NCBI RefSeq assembly: GCF_900101465.1 | Contig: NZ_FMZM01000004.1 | Location: 359,790 to 423,789 of the forward strand | Length of the DNA: 64,000 nt | Reading direction: 5' to 3' | Source of the DNA: Nocardioides lianchengensis | GTDB lineage: Bacteria; Actinomycetota; Actinomycetes; Propionibacteriales; Nocardioidaceae | Shown: piece after piece, positions 1 to 9,125 of the stretch | Layout: each line of letters begins with the position of its first letter | How positions within the stretch are numbered: position 1 is the stretch's first letter | Notes under the pieces: model-generated | Database searches by the model: none | What the model was told of the DNA's origin: nothing | The model's input: the letters and a program-made list of their open reading frames with translations, nothing else | Made by a program: the position numbers and the translations under genes

Positions 1-642
1 GACGAGGTCGTTGACGCCGTAGGTGTTGACCGAGACCCCGAAGCGCAGCTGCGCCTCGACCTTGTCGCCCTCGGTGACCGCGACGTCGCGCATGTTGTCG
101 CCGAAGCGGGCCAGCTTCAGCTGGCGCAGCTCGCGCCGGCCGACGGCGGCCCGGGCCCACTGGCCGATCCGCGCGGCGACGACGGGCGAGTCGACGTGGC
201 CCGCCACCGTCTTCCGCGGTACGCCGAGCCGCGACTGGATGTAGCCGAACTCCCGGTCGCCGTGGGCGGCCTGGTTGAGGTTCATGAAGTCCATGTCGAT
301 GGTCGACCACGGCAGCTCCATGCCGGCCTGGGTGTGCAGATGGAGCAGCGGCTTCTGCAGCGCGTCGAGGCCGGCGATCCACATCTTGGCCGGCGAGAAC
401 GTGTGCATCCAGGTGATCACGCCGACGCACTCGGGCGCGCTGTTCGCGGCCAGGACCTGGCGGTGGATGGAGCCGGCGTCCAGCAGGACGGGCTTCCAGA
501 CGACCTTGATCGGCAAGTCGGAGGTCGCGTCGAGGCGGGCGGCGATGCCTTGGCTCTGGGCGGCGACCTGGTCGAGGGTCTCGGGCCCGTAGAGGGACTG
601 GCTGCCGGTGAGGAACCAGACCTCGGGAGTCGGGGTGGTCAT
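1..642 (-). CDS. araA: L-arabinose isomerase AraA (N-terminal 214 residues, cut by window edge)
   Basis: Converts L-arabinose to L-ribulose in the cytoplasm, the first catabolic step. Reading from the ATG at 642, the frame stays open to base 1 and runs off the window. The N-terminus contains [14 protein letters not shown] and then a conserved stretch with [20 protein letters not shown] and HLHTQ, followed by the [13 protein letters not shown] and HGDREFG segments; all are hallmarks of the AraA family, normally about 500 residues, so roughly 290 are missing. A GGAAGG ribosome site lies about 10 bases upstream. It follows araD after 43 bases on the same strand, giving the order araB-araD-araA. 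Identification is firm; only the C-terminus is unseen. Confidence 0.95.
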   Translation of the reverse strand, partial: MTTPTPEVWFLTGSQSLYGPETLDQVAAQSQGIAARLDATSDLPIKVVWKPVLLDAGSIHRQVLAANSAPECVGVITWMHTFSPAKMWIAGLDALQKPLLHLHTQAGMELPWSTIDMDFMNLNQAAHGDREFGYIQSRLGVPRKTVAGHVDSPVVAARIGQWARAAVGRRELRQLKLARFGDNMRDVAVTEGDKVEAQLRFGVSVNTYGVNDLV

Positions 643-685
643 GGGAGGGATTGCCTTCCGTTGAGGAGCGGGACCGAGCGCGCGG

Positions 686-1363
686 TCAGCGCTGGCCGTA
701 GACGTTCTGGTAGCGGTCGTAGAGGGAGTCGACGTGGGTCTGGTCGATGGCCAGCGGCGTGCCGAGCTGGCGCGCCTTGTGCACGGTGCGGGCGACGTCC
801 TCGCACATCACCGCGGCCTTCACGGCGGCCTTCGCGGTCGGGCCGATGGTGAAGACGCCGTGGTTCTGCATGAGGACGGCCGGCGAGCGGTGGTCGCGCA
901 GGGTGTCGACGATCCCCCGGCCGATCGAGTCGTCGCCGATGATCGCGAACGGCCCGACCGGGATCTCGCCGCCGAACTCGTCGGCGCCCATGGTCAGCAC
1001 GCACGGCACGGCCTCGCCGCGCGACGCCCACGCCGTGGCGTACGTCGAGTGCGTGTGCACCACGCCGCCGACGTGCGGCAGCTCGCGGTAGACGTAGGCC
1101 TGCGCCTCGGTGTCCGAGGACGGCGCGTGCTGCCCCTCGACGACCCGGCCCTGGAGGTCGCAGACGACCATGTTCTCGGGGGTGAGGTCGTCGTACGAGA
1201 CGCCGGACGGCTTGATGACGAGCAGGTCCTGGCCGGGCACCCGGGCGGACACGTTGCCGGCGGTCCACACGACGAGCCGGTAGCGGGTCAGCTGCTCGTG
1301 CAGCGCGCAGACCTCGCGCCGCAGGGTCGTGATCGTCGCGGCGACGTCGGCAGTGATCGTCAT
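686..1363 (-). CDS. araD: L-ribulose-5-phosphate 4-epimerase AraD
   Basis: A class II aldolase-fold, metal-dependent enzyme of 225 residues that epimerises L-ribulose 5-phosphate to D-xylulose 5-phosphate, feeding the pentose phosphate pathway. Visible family motifs are TAGNVSAR (34-41), IKPSG (50-54), the SSDT phosphate/acid segment (82-85), metal-binding HTH at 103-105 and NHG at 167-169. The length matches E. coli AraD (231). The ATG at 1363 overlaps the araB stop in an ATGA, so the two are translationally coupled. A longer open frame continues upstream through araB, but it is a shadow frame, and the start chosen fits the homologous N-terminus. Could in principle be a fuculose-phosphate aldolase paralogue, but the araB/araA context argues against that. 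Confidence 0.94.
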   Translation of the reverse strand: MTITADVAATITTLRREVCALHEQLTRYRLVVWTAGNVSARVPGQDLLVIKPSGVSYDDLTPENMVVCDLQGRVVEGQHAPSSDTEAQAYVYRELPHVGGVVHTHSTYATAWASRGEAVPCVLTMGADEFGGEIPVGPFAIIGDDSIGRGIVDTLRDHRSPAVLMQNHGVFTIGPTAKAAVKAAVMCEDVARTVHKARQLGTPLAIDQTHVDSLYDRYQNVYGQR

Positions 1364-3042
1364 CGGGTCTCCCCCTCGGCGCCCTCGGAGGTACGGCGGG
1401 CGACCGCGTCGCGGCGCAGCGCCTTGAGGCGCCGCATCGTGGTGGTCCGACGGCCGAAGTGGTCGTGCAGGTCGAGGTAGACCTCGAAGAGCCGGTCGTA
1501 GGCCTGCGCGCGGGTCTCGTCGGGCAGGTAGACCGACGGCCGCACCTTGCCCATCGACTTCGCCGCGGTCGGCACGTCCGGGTAGCAGCCGGCCGCGACC
1601 GCGGCGTGGATCGCCGAGCCGAGGGCCGGGCCCTGCTCGGAGTCGATGATCGACAGCGGCAGCCGGGTGACGTCGGCGTAGGTCTGCATCAGCAGGGCGT
1701 TCTTGGCCAGGCCGCCGGCGACGATGAACTCCTCGACCGGGATCCCGCTGTCGCGGAAGGTCTCGACGATCACCCGGGTCCCGAAGGCGGTCGCCTCGAG
1801 CAGCGCGCGGTAGACGTCCTCGGGCCGGGTGGCCAGGGTCTGCCCGATGACCAGGCCGGAGAGCTCGTGGTCGACCAGCACCGAGCGGTTGCCGGAGTGC
1901 CAGTCGAGCGCGACCAGGCCGTGCTCGCCGACCTCCTGGACGGCGGACAGCCGGGTCAGGTGCTCGTGCAGGGACTCCCCCGCCTCCGCCGCGGCCTCGG
2001 CGTACGACGCGGGCACCCCGAACTTCGTGAACCAGCCGAAGATGTCGCCGACGCCGGACTGGCCGGCCTCGTAGCCCCAGGATCCCGCGATGATCCCGCC
2101 GTCGACGACGCCGCACATGCCGGGGACCTCGCGGAGCACCTCGGCGCTCATCACGTGGCAGGTGGAGGTGCCCATGATGGCGACCATCTGGCCGGCCCGG
2201 ACCGCCTGCGCGGCGGGGGCGGTGACGTGGGCGTCGACGTTGCCGACCGCGACCGCGATGCCCGCGGGCAGCCCGGTCCAGGCGGCGGCCTCCTCGGTGA
2301 GCCGTCCGGCCTGCTCGCCGAGCTGGCCGATCCGGTGCTCCAGCTTGTCCTCGACGAACGAGCCGAAGCCGGGCGCGAGCGCCTCGAGGTAGTCGGTGGT
2401 CGGGTAGGCGCCGTCCTGGCGCTGGCCCTTGTAGCCGGCGGTGCAGGCGTTGCGGACGTACTCGCCCGACAGCTGCCAGACGATCCAGTCGGCGGCCTCG
2501 ACCCAGTGCTCCATCCGGTCGTAGAGGTCGCGGTCCTCCTCGAAGAGCTCGAGGCCCTTGGCGAACTCCCACTCCGAGGAGATCAGCCCGCCGTACCGGG
2601 GCAGCCAGGGCTCGGCCCGCTCCTCGGCCAGCCGGTTGATCCGGTCGGCCTGGGGCTGGGCGGCGTGGTGCTTCCAGAGCTTGACGTAGGCGTGCGGTCG
2701 GTCGTCGTACCCGGTCTCGACGAGGGGGGTGCCGTCGGCGAGGCAGGGCACCATCGTGCAGGCGGTGAAGTCGGTGGCGATGCCGACGACGTCGGCCGGG
2801 TCGATGCCGGCGGCCGCGATCGCAGCGGGTACGGCGACGCGCAGCACCTCGCGGTAGTCCTCGGGCACCTGCAGCGCCCAGTCGGGGGGCAGCGGGCGGC
2901 CGTTCGGCAGGCTCGTCTCGAGGACGGCGTGCGGGTACTCGTGCACCCCGGTGCCGAGCTCGGCCCCGTCGGAGACGCGGACGACGACGGCACGGCCCGA
3001 GAGCGTGCCGTAGTCGACGCCCACGACGTACTGGTCGGACAT
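1360..3042 (-). CDS. araB: L-ribulokinase AraB
   Basis: A 560-residue FGGY-family carbohydrate kinase that phosphorylates L-ribulose with ATP. The N-terminus has the ATP-binding GVDYGTLSGR loop (8-17), and the DFTACTMVPCL and WKHHAAQPQADRIN segments that distinguish ribulokinases from xylulokinases. A C-terminal EEFIVAGGLAKNALLMQ carries the adenosine-binding GG. Its length matches family members (about 560). The ATG at 3042 lies three bases after the stop of the upstream lacI-type gene and the 3' end overlaps araD by four bases, so it is an internal member of the transporter-araBDA operon. Cytoplasmic. No defects seen. Confidence 0.95.
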   Translation of the reverse strand: MSDQYVVGVDYGTLSGRAVVVRVSDGAELGTGVHEYPHAVLETSLPNGRPLPPDWALQVPEDYREVLRVAVPAAIAAAGIDPADVVGIATDFTACTMVPCLADGTPLVETGYDDRPHAYVKLWKHHAAQPQADRINRLAEERAEPWLPRYGGLISSEWEFAKGLELFEEDRDLYDRMEHWVEAADWIVWQLSGEYVRNACTAGYKGQRQDGAYPTTDYLEALAPGFGSFVEDKLEHRIGQLGEQAGRLTEEAAAWTGLPAGIAVAVGNVDAHVTAPAAQAVRAGQMVAIMGTSTCHVMSAEVLREVPGMCGVVDGGIIAGSWGYEAGQSGVGDIFGWFTKFGVPASYAEAAAEAGESLHEHLTRLSAVQEVGEHGLVALDWHSGNRSVLVDHELSGLVIGQTLATRPEDVYRALLEATAFGTRVIVETFRDSGIPVEEFIVAGGLAKNALLMQTYADVTRLPLSIIDSEQGPALGSAIHAAVAAGCYPDVPTAAKSMGKVRPSVYLPDETRAQAYDRLFEVYLDLHDHFGRRTTTMRRLKALRRDAVARRTSEGAEGETR

Positions 3043-3045
3043 GGT

Positions 3046-4104
3046 CTAGTTCCTCTTCTGAGAGCGGGTCTGCGTGCGGGAGGGGGGCGGGCCGCTGCTG
3101 GCCCGGACGACGAGCTCGGGGCCGATCAGCCGCTCGGGACCGGGAGTGCCGGCGAGAGCGGCCTGGATGATCTCGATGGCCCGGCGGCCGACGGCGGTGA
3201 AGTCCTGGCGGACGGTGGTCAGGGGCGGGATGAGGTACGCCGCCTCCGGGATGTCGTCGAAGCCGACGACGCTGACGTCGCCGGGGACCGAGAGGCCCGC
3301 CTCGGAGAGCGCGCGGAGCAGGCCCAGCGCCATCTGGTCGTTGGCGCAGAAGACCGCGGTGACGTCGTCGCGGCGGGCGATCTCGAGGCCGGCCTCGTAG
3401 CCGCTGCGCGCCGACCAGTCGCCCTCGACGGGCGCCAGCGGGCGGAGGCCGGCCGCGAACATCGCGTTGCGGAAGCCGGTGTGCCGCGAGCGGCCCTCGG
3501 TCCACTCCGGCGGTCCGGCGAGGTGCAGGATCTCGGTGTGGCCCAGCTCGATCAGCAGGCTGGTCCCGAGCTCCGCGCCGGCGACCTGGTCGACGCCGAC
3601 GGTCCAGCGGGTCTTGCTCTCGTCGCCCTCGACCACGATCACCGGCGTCCCGAGGTCCTCCTGGGCGCGGGCCACCTCGAGGGCGTCGTCGGTGCCGCCG
3701 ATCAGCACGATCGCCTCGACGCTCTGGTCGCGCAGGTGGCTGATCGCGTCGACCAGCTCGTCGCGGTTCAGGCTCTGCAGGTTGGCCGAGCTGACGTAGT
3801 AGCCGGCCTCGCGGCCGGCGGCCTGGATGGTGCGGTGCACGGTGCTCGGGCCCCAGTAGCCGGACTTCGAGCCGATGACCCCGATGGTCGCGGAGCGCCG
3901 GGTGACCAGCGCCCGGGCGGCGCTGTTGGGCCGGTAGCCGAGCTGGCGGATCGCCTGCAGCACCCGCTCGCGGGTCTCCGGGCGCAGGTTGTTCTGCCCG
4001 TTGATGACCCGCGAGACGGTCTGGTGCGAGACGCCGGCCAGCCGCGCCACGTCGGCCATGACCGGCGTGCGCTCGACCGTCGGGCGCGGGGCGAGGTCGG
4101 TCAC
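3046..4104 (-). CDS. LacI-family regulator within the arabinose operon
   Basis: A 352-residue LacI/GalR regulator: helix-turn-helix at about 15-65, with recognition segment VSHQTVSRVINGQ, the hinge helix in NSAARALVT, and a periplasmic-binding-protein-like effector domain (GVIGSKSGYWGPS, VVGFDDIPEA, LTTVRQDF). It sits between the permease gene (4-base overlap at 4101-4104) and araB (3-base gap), so it is co-transcribed with the genes it presumably represses in the absence of arabinose. It is a close paralogue of the regulator at 11024-12061: both share the SHQTVSRV recognition helix and a DWSARSGYEAGL block. The likely targets are the TGTKARCGYTMACA palindromes upstream of the transporter and hydrolase genes; that assignment is inferred. 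Confidence 0.9.
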   Translation of the reverse strand: MTDLAPRPTVERTPVMADVARLAGVSHQTVSRVINGQNNLRPETRERVLQAIRQLGYRPNSAARALVTRRSATIGVIGSKSGYWGPSTVHRTIQAAGREAGYYVSSANLQSLNRDELVDAISHLRDQSVEAIVLIGGTDDALEVARAQEDLGTPVIVVEGDESKTRWTVGVDQVAGAELGTSLLIELGHTEILHLAGPPEWTEGRSRHTGFRNAMFAAGLRPLAPVEGDWSARSGYEAGLEIARRDDVTAVFCANDQMALGLLRALSEAGLSVPGDVSVVGFDDIPEAAYLIPPLTTVRQDFTAVGRRAIEIIQAALAGTPGPERLIGPELVVRASSGPPPSRTQTRSQKRN

Positions 4105-5102
4105 GACTGCCGCCGGGTCGCGAACCGCTGGACGACGACGAAGGCCAGCAGCAGCACGCCGGTGATGATCCGGATCCAGTAGGAGCTCAGGGTCCCGTCG
4201 AAGGAGATCAGCGTCTTGATGATGCCCAGCACGAGCACGCCGAGCAGCGAGCCGACGACGTACCCCCGGCCACCGGTGAGCAGGGTGCCGCCGATGACCA
4301 CCGCGGCGATCGCGTCGAGCTCCATGCCGACCGCGTGCAGGCTGTTGCCGGAGAGGATGTAGAGCGAGAAGAGCAGGCCGGCGAGCGAGGCGCAGAAGCC
4401 GCTGATGACGTAGACGCCGACCTTGGTGAAGGCCACCCGCAGGCCCATCAGCATCGCCGAGCTCTCGCTGCCGCCGATGGCGTAGACGGTGCGGCCGAAG
4501 CGGGTGCGGGCCAGGACGTACGCCGCGATGGCGACCGTGATCAGCGCGACGATCGCCGTCCAGCGCAGGTAGTACTCGCCGAAGTAGACGGTCTTGAAGG
4601 CCAGCTGGGTGAAGGTCTCGTCACTGATCGAGATCGACTCGACGCTGATCAGGTAGGTCAGGCCGCGGGCCAGGAACAGCCCGGCCAGGGTGGCGATGAA
4701 CGGCTGGATGTCGAAGTAGTGGATGAGCAGCCCCATCAGCAGCCCCAGCAGGGTGCCGGTCGCGAGCACCGCCGCGATGGAGAGGTACGGCGACCAGCCC
4801 ATCTGCAGCGTCTTCGCCGCGATCATCGTGGACAGCGCCACCACCGAGCCGACCGAGAGGTCGATGCCGCCGGTGAGGATCACGAACGTCATGCCGACCG
4901 CGAGCACGATCAGGAACGCGTTGTCGATGAGCAGGCTGAGCAGCACCTGCGGGTCGGCGAGGCCGTCGTACCGGACGCCGCCGGCGCCGAACAGGCCGAC
5001 GAACAGGGCCAGGGTGGCGATGACGGGGAGGAAGCGGGTGGGCGGCGTGTAGCCCTTGACCCGGTCCCAGGTGGACGAGGTGGGGAAGGTGATGGCGCTC
5101 AT
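4101..5102 (-). CDS. Sugar ABC transporter permease, YjfF type
   Basis: A BPD_transp_2-family inner-membrane permease (333 residues) for a pentose or furanose ABC importer. It has about eight to ten hydrophobic helices and the ILTGGIDLSVGSVVALS segment with the coupling GGIDLSVG motif around 80-90, plus the AIAAVVIGGTLLTGGRGYVVGSLLGV block typical of YjfF/RbsC proteins. The ATG at 5102 overlaps the stop of the preceding permease in an ATGA; an upstream in-frame extension would overrun that gene and is not used. Two different permeases in one operon match the YtfQRT-YjfF arrangement rather than the single-permease RbsABC or AraFGH arrangement. Confidence 0.9.
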   Translation of the reverse strand: MSAITFPTSSTWDRVKGYTPPTRFLPVIATLALFVGLFGAGGVRYDGLADPQVLLSLLIDNAFLIVLAVGMTFVILTGGIDLSVGSVVALSTMIAAKTLQMGWSPYLSIAAVLATGTLLGLLMGLLIHYFDIQPFIATLAGLFLARGLTYLISVESISISDETFTQLAFKTVYFGEYYLRWTAIVALITVAIAAYVLARTRFGRTVYAIGGSESSAMLMGLRVAFTKVGVYVISGFCASLAGLLFSLYILSGNSLHAVGMELDAIAAVVIGGTLLTGGRGYVVGSLLGVLVLGIIKTLISFDGTLSSYWIRIITGVLLLAFVVVQRFATRRQS

Positions 5103-6175
5103 GCGACGGAACCTGCCTTCGCGGGGACGGGAGCGGCGGGGCCGGTCGGGACGGTCGGGCCGCCGCGGCGGGAGCGGAACACCGCGCGCGCCTTGGGCGA
5201 CTGGAGGAGGCAGACGGCGATCACGACGACGGCCTTGAAGAGGTAGTTGAGCTCCGACGGGATCCCGATGTTGGGGATCGTGCGGGCCAGGGTGGCGATG
5301 AACAGCGCGCCGATGAACGTGCCGGTCAGCGAGAACCGCCCGCCGGCGAGCGACGTACCGCCGATGACGACGGCGAGGATCGCGTCGAGCTCGATCCACA
5401 GGCCCAGGCTGTTGGCGTTGACCGAGTTGGTGTTGGCCGCGATGACCAGGCCGGCGATGCCGGCGCAGAGGCCGGCGAAGGCGTAGACGGTCCAGATGAT
5501 GGTGCGCGAGCGGACGCCGGCCAGCCGGCTGGCCTCCGGGTTGATCCCGACCGCCTCGATCAGCATGCCGAGCGCCGTACGGCGGGTCAGCAGGGCGGTG
5601 AGCAGGAAGACGCCGACGGCGACCAGGAAGGCCAGCGGGAGGGTGAGCACGAAGCCGGACGCCAGGTCGCTGAACCAGCTGTTGTTGACCGTGGTGATCT
5701 GGCCGTCAGTGATGGCCATCGAGATGCCGCGACCGGCGACCATCAGGATCAGGGTCGCGATGATCGGTTGGATGCCGAGCACCGAGACCAGAAAGCCGTT
5801 CCAGGCGCCGAGGAGCAGGCAGACGACGAGCGCGTAGGTGCAGGCCATGATCGCCGTGGTGGCGGCCCCCTCGTCGGCGGCGCCGACGATGCGGGTGCAG
5901 GCGACGGCCGCGGCGATGGCGGCGATGGCGCCGACCGAGAGGTCGATGCCGCGGGTGGCGATGACCAGGGTCATGCCGAGGGCGACCAGCATCACCGGCG
6001 CGCTGTTGCGCACGATGTCGACGAGGTTGCCGTAGAGGTGGCCGTCCTGCATCCGGATGTTGAAGAAGGTCGGCGTCGCGACGACGTTGACGACCAGCAG
6101 CGCGACGAGGGCCAGCACCGGCCACATGAGCTGGTGGCGGACCACGCGCTGGACGAGGGTCGGGGACTCAGGCAC
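5099..6175 (-). CDS. Sugar ABC transporter permease, YtfT type
   Basis: A 358-residue inner-membrane permease of the same family as the next gene. It carries TRGIDLSVGAIAAIAAAVA around 80-95 and AILAVVIGGTSLAGGRFSLTGTFIGA near 280, and about ten hydrophobic segments. The final 25 residues are a Pro/Arg-rich cytoplasmic tail. The start is a GTG at 6175 preceded by a very strong GGAGGAGA site; the first eight bases overlap the end of the ATPase gene and the last four overlap the next permease, so translation is coupled through the operon. It pairs with the YjfF-type permease to form the membrane channel of the arabinose/furanose importer. Confidence 0.9.
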   Translation of the reverse strand: MPESPTLVQRVVRHQLMWPVLALVALLVVNVVATPTFFNIRMQDGHLYGNLVDIVRNSAPVMLVALGMTLVIATRGIDLSVGAIAAIAAAVACTRIVGAADEGAATTAIMACTYALVVCLLLGAWNGFLVSVLGIQPIIATLILMVAGRGISMAITDGQITTVNNSWFSDLASGFVLTLPLAFLVAVGVFLLTALLTRRTALGMLIEAVGINPEASRLAGVRSRTIIWTVYAFAGLCAGIAGLVIAANTNSVNANSLGLWIELDAILAVVIGGTSLAGGRFSLTGTFIGALFIATLARTIPNIGIPSELNYLFKAVVVIAVCLLQSPKARAVFRSRRGGPTVPTGPAAPVPAKAGSVA

Positions 6176-7766
6176 GGGTCTCCTCCTGCTGCTCGGGCTG
6201 CTGCTCGGAGCGGGCCTCGCCCGCGATGATCTCGAGGACGTCGCTGACGCTGACGTCGTAGTTGGGGCGCTCGTCGATCTTGCGGCGGTCGCGCATCACG
6301 ACCAGGCGGTCGCTGAGGCGCAGCACCTCCTCCAGCTCGGCGGAGATGAAGACCACCGAGAGACCCTCGGCGGCGAGCTCGGCCACCTTGGCCTGGATCT
6401 GCGCCTTGGCGCCGATGTCGATGCCCCGCGTCGGCTCGTCGAGGATCAGCACCTCGGGCTCGGTGATCAGCCACCGGGCGAGCAGCACCTTCTGCTGGTT
6501 GCCGCCCGACAGGTTGCGCATCAGGGCGCTCGGGTCGGCGGGCCGGATGTCGAGGGCCTGGATGTACTCGTCGACCAGGCGGGTGCGGGTCGACTGCGGG
6601 ATGGGCCGCAGCCAGCCGCGCGAGGCCTGCAGCGCGAGCAGCATGTTGTCGGCGACGGTCAGGTCGCCCACCACGCCCTCGGCCTTGCGGTCCTCGCTGG
6701 AGAACGCGATCTTGCGGTCGATGGCGTGTCGCGGGCTGCGCAGCCGGCGACGCTCGGAGCGGAAGGTCAGCTCACCGGTGTCGACGGTGTCGGCACCGAA
6801 GAGCAGCCGGGCCAGCTCGGTGCGGCCCGAGCCGAGGAGCCCGGCGATGCCGATGACCTCGCCCTCGAAGAGCTCCAGGTCGGTGGCCTCCAGCGAGCCC
6901 TTGCGGCCGATCCCGAGCGCCTGGAGGACGGGGGTGCCGACCTCCGCCTCGGTGTTCGGGGGCTCGCGGTCGAGGCGCTCGAGGGCCTCCAGCTCGCGGC
7001 CGATCATCAGCTTCACCAGCTCCAGCTGGCTGGTCTCGGAGACCATCCGCTCCTCGACCAGGCGGCCGTTGCGCAGGATGGTCATCCGGTCGGAGATCTC
7101 GTAGATCTGGTCCAGGAAGTGCGACACGAAGACGATGGCCACGCCCTGCTCGCGCAGCCGGCGCATCACCTCGAACAGCTTCGCCACCTCGTCGGAGTCG
7201 AGGCTGGAGGTGGGCTCGTCGAGGATCAGGACCCGGGCCTCGACGTCCACGGCGCGGGCGATGGCGACCAGCTGCTGGATCGCGATCGGGTGCTCGCCGA
7301 GGACGGAGGCGGGGTCGATGTCGAGGCCGAGACCGGTAAGGGTCTCGCGCGCCCGGCGGTTCATGGCCCGGACGTTGATGGCGCCGAAGCGCCGGGGCTC
7401 GCGGCCGAGCAGCATGTTCTCGGCGACGGTCAGGTTCGGGACCAGGTTGACCTCCTGGTAGACCGTGCTGATGCCGGCGGCCTGGGAGGCGGCTGGGGAC
7501 GAGAAGGAGTGCTCCTCCCCGCCGACCAGGACGGTGCCCGAGTCGATCGTGTAGACGCCGGTGAGCGCCTTGATCAGCGTCGACTTGCCGGCGCCGTTCT
7601 CGCCCATCAGGGCGTGCACCTCACCGGGGTAGAGGCGCAGCGACACCTCGCTCAGCGCGCGGACGCTGCCGAAGGTGATCGAGATGTCCCGCATCTCGAT
7701 CACGGGGGTCCGGGCGGTCGGGGCGGCGGTGCCCGTCTCCGAGGGCTGGACGTCCATCTGCGTCAT
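6168..7766 (-). CDS. Sugar ABC transporter ATP-binding protein (two nucleotide-binding domains)
   Basis: A 532-residue CUT2-type ATPase with two fused ABC domains. Domain 1 has Walker A GENGAGKST (55-63) and Walker B LILDEP (180-185). Domain 2 has the degenerate P-loop GLLGSGRTE (309-317), the signature LSGGNQQ (419-425) and Walker B LILDEP (440-445). The degenerate second P-loop is normal in AraG/RbsA/YtfR proteins, so it is not a defect. The ATG at 7766 is chosen because GAGAGGAAC lies just upstream; in-frame codons further up cross a hairpin. It is the first gene after the 158-base gap behind the binding protein and powers the two permeases downstream. Confidence 0.93.
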   Translation of the reverse strand: MTQMDVQPSETGTAAPTARTPVIEMRDISITFGSVRALSEVSLRLYPGEVHALMGENGAGKSTLIKALTGVYTIDSGTVLVGGEEHSFSSPAASQAAGISTVYQEVNLVPNLTVAENMLLGREPRRFGAINVRAMNRRARETLTGLGLDIDPASVLGEHPIAIQQLVAIARAVDVEARVLILDEPTSSLDSDEVAKLFEVMRRLREQGVAIVFVSHFLDQIYEISDRMTILRNGRLVEERMVSETSQLELVKLMIGRELEALERLDREPPNTEAEVGTPVLQALGIGRKGSLEATDLELFEGEVIGIAGLLGSGRTELARLLFGADTVDTGELTFRSERRRLRSPRHAIDRKIAFSSEDRKAEGVVGDLTVADNMLLALQASRGWLRPIPQSTRTRLVDEYIQALDIRPADPSALMRNLSGGNQQKVLLARWLITEPEVLILDEPTRGIDIGAKAQIQAKVAELAAEGLSVVFISAELEEVLRLSDRLVVMRDRRKIDERPNYDVSVSDVLEIIAGEARSEQQPEQQEETRA

Positions 7767-7811
7767 CTCGTTCCTCTCCCTGCTGGTGGGGCTGCCCTCG
7801 CGTGCGTCGGC

Positions 7812-7843
7812 CGGGCCCGTCCGGAGGTGACCGGACGGGCCCG
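7812..7843 (-). terminator. Intergenic hairpin between binding protein and ATPase genes
   Basis: A perfect 13-bp stem (CGGGCCCGTCCGG at 7812-7824 and its complement at 7831-7843) with a 6-base loop. There is no U-tract. Placed 81 bases after the binding-protein stop inside an otherwise continuous operon, it probably gives partial termination or protects the 3' end of the binding-protein message, so that the binding protein is made in excess over the membrane components. Confidence 0.75.
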
Positions 7844-7924
7844 ACGACATCAGGCGGAGCGCGTCACCCGAGCGACGTGGTTGGGGTGGTGGTCGGGTTG
7901 CGACCGGGGGTCAGAGCGGTCGGC

Positions 7925-8923
7925 TCAGTACTGGCGGTCGGCCAGGACTTCCTTGGCCTGCTCGGGGGTGAAGGTGCCCTCCTCGGTGAGCACCCGGGCC
8001 TCGACCTCCTCGCCGTCGACGACCTTCTTGGCCAGGTCCATCAGCTGCGGACCGAGCAGCGGGTTGCACTCGACGATGAAGTTGATCTTGCCCTCGGAGA
8101 GAGCGGTCATCCCGTCCTTGACGGCGTCGACGGTGATGATCTTGATGTCCTCGCCCGGCTTCTTGCCGGCGGCCTCGATGGCCTCGATGGCGCCCAGGCC
8201 CATGTCGTCGTTGTGGGCGTAGACGACGTCGATGGTGTCGTCGGACTGCAGGAACGACTCCATGACCTGCTTGCCGCCGTCGCGGGTGAAGTCGCCGGTC
8301 TGCGAGGCGGTGACCTCGATGGTCGGGTCGGCCGCGATCTTCTCGGCGAAGCCCTCGGCGCGGTCGATGGCGGGAGCGGCACCGGTGGTGCCCTCGAGCT
8401 GGACCACGTTGACCTTGCCGTCACCGTTGGTGTCGGAGTCGGCGGCGTTCTCGACGAGCCAGTCGCCGGCCCGCTCGCCCTCGACCACGAAGTCCGAGCC
8501 GAGGAACGACTTGTAGAGCGAGGTGTCCTCGGAGTCGACCGCGCGGTCGGTGAGGATCACCGGGATGTTGGCGGCCTTGGCCTCCTGCAGGACGGCGTCC
8601 CAGCCGGTCTCGACGACGGGGCTGAAGGCGATGACGTCCACCTTCTGCTGGATGTAGGACCGGATCGCCTGGATCTGGTTCTCCTGCTTGCCCTGGGCGT
8701 CGGTGAACTTCAGGTCGATGCCCTCCGCCTCCGCCGTCTCCTGGATGGACTTGGTGTTGGCGGTGCGCCAACCGCTCTCGGCACCGACCTGGGCGAAGCC
8801 CATGGTGATCTTGCCGTCGCTGTCTCCGCCCTTGCTGTCGGCGTCCGAGTCGCCACCGCAGGCGGTGAGCGCGAAAGCGCTCAGGGAGATCGCGCTCGCG
8901 GCGATCAGGGTCTTCTTCAGCAC
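7925..8923 (-). CDS. Sugar ABC transporter substrate-binding lipoprotein, YtfQ type
   Basis: A 332-residue extracellular sugar-binding lipoprotein. It has a lipoprotein signal peptide with lipobox LTAC, Cys at 22, followed by a flexible Asp/Ser/Gly linker, then a type I periplasmic-binding fold (ITMGFAQVGAESGWRTAN, VDVIAFSPVVETGWD, VYAHNDDMGLGAIEAIEAAGKKPGEDIKIITVDA). The GAESGWR and NDDMGLGA motifs resemble YtfQ, which binds galactofuranose and arabinofuranose in E. coli; so the ligand is probably furanose L-arabinose or a short arabinoside (inference). The start is a GTG at 8923 after TCTGGAGGAAG. It is first in the operon, behind a promoter with two LacI-type operators. Confidence 0.92.
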   Translation of the reverse strand: MLKKTLIAASAISLSAFALTACGGDSDADSKGGDSDGKITMGFAQVGAESGWRTANTKSIQETAEAEGIDLKFTDAQGKQENQIQAIRSYIQQKVDVIAFSPVVETGWDAVLQEAKAANIPVILTDRAVDSEDTSLYKSFLGSDFVVEGERAGDWLVENAADSDTNGDGKVNVVQLEGTTGAAPAIDRAEGFAEKIAADPTIEVTASQTGDFTRDGGKQVMESFLQSDDTIDVVYAHNDDMGLGAIEAIEAAGKKPGEDIKIITVDAVKDGMTALSEGKINFIVECNPLLGPQLMDLAKKVVDGEEVEARVLTEEGTFTPEQAKEVLADRQY

Positions 8924-8982
8924 TGGTTTCTTCCTCCAGATCGACGGGCTCTCGCCCTGTGACCGGTGTCACTGATGGATGA

Positions 8983-9011
8983 GTGTGAGCGCTAACATTC
9001 CACCTCGTCAA
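8983..9011 (-). promoter_or_regulatory. Promoter of the arabinose transporter operon
   Basis: On the minus strand, TTGACG (9006-9011) is separated by 17 bases from TCACAC (8983-8988). The operator at 8984-8997 covers the -10 region, so a bound repressor would block polymerase. The -10 is poor, as is common in high-GC actinobacteria. The same TTGACG-N17-TCACAC arrangement precedes the GH43 gene at 35594. Confidence 0.6.
8984..8997. promoter_or_regulatory. LacI-type operator, proximal site of the transporter promoter
   Basis: TGTGAGCGCTAACA, a near-perfect 14-bp palindrome around AGCGCT. It matches the other eight sites of this type in the window and overlaps the predicted -10 box. Confidence 0.8.
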
Positions 9012-9039
9012 CCCCCGGCGATCAGAAACGTCTGAAAAA

Positions 9040-9053
9040 TGTGAACGCTCACT
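9040..9053. promoter_or_regulatory. LacI-type operator, distal site of the transporter promoter
   Basis: TGTGAACGCTCACT; the GTGAACGCTCAC core is palindromic apart from the central A/C positions. It lies 56 bp centre-to-centre from the proximal site, upstream of the -35 and 73 bases before the divergent four-HTH gene, so it could also influence that gene. Confidence 0.72.
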
Positions 9054-9125
9054 TGGGGGTCTGGACCTGTATCCCGTTCCCGCCCGCCGTCCGCTAGCGT
9101 CCACCGCCGTCTATCCGAGGAGATC

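Noticed and set aside
1459..4182. A 907-codon open frame on the plus strand, antisense to araB and the lacI-type gene
   Set aside because: It has the low-complexity Gly/Asp/Arg/Val composition of a GC-rich shadow frame, no family motifs and no ribosome site, and it is fully covered by well-identified genes on the other strand. Similar antisense frames across the window were dropped for the same reason.
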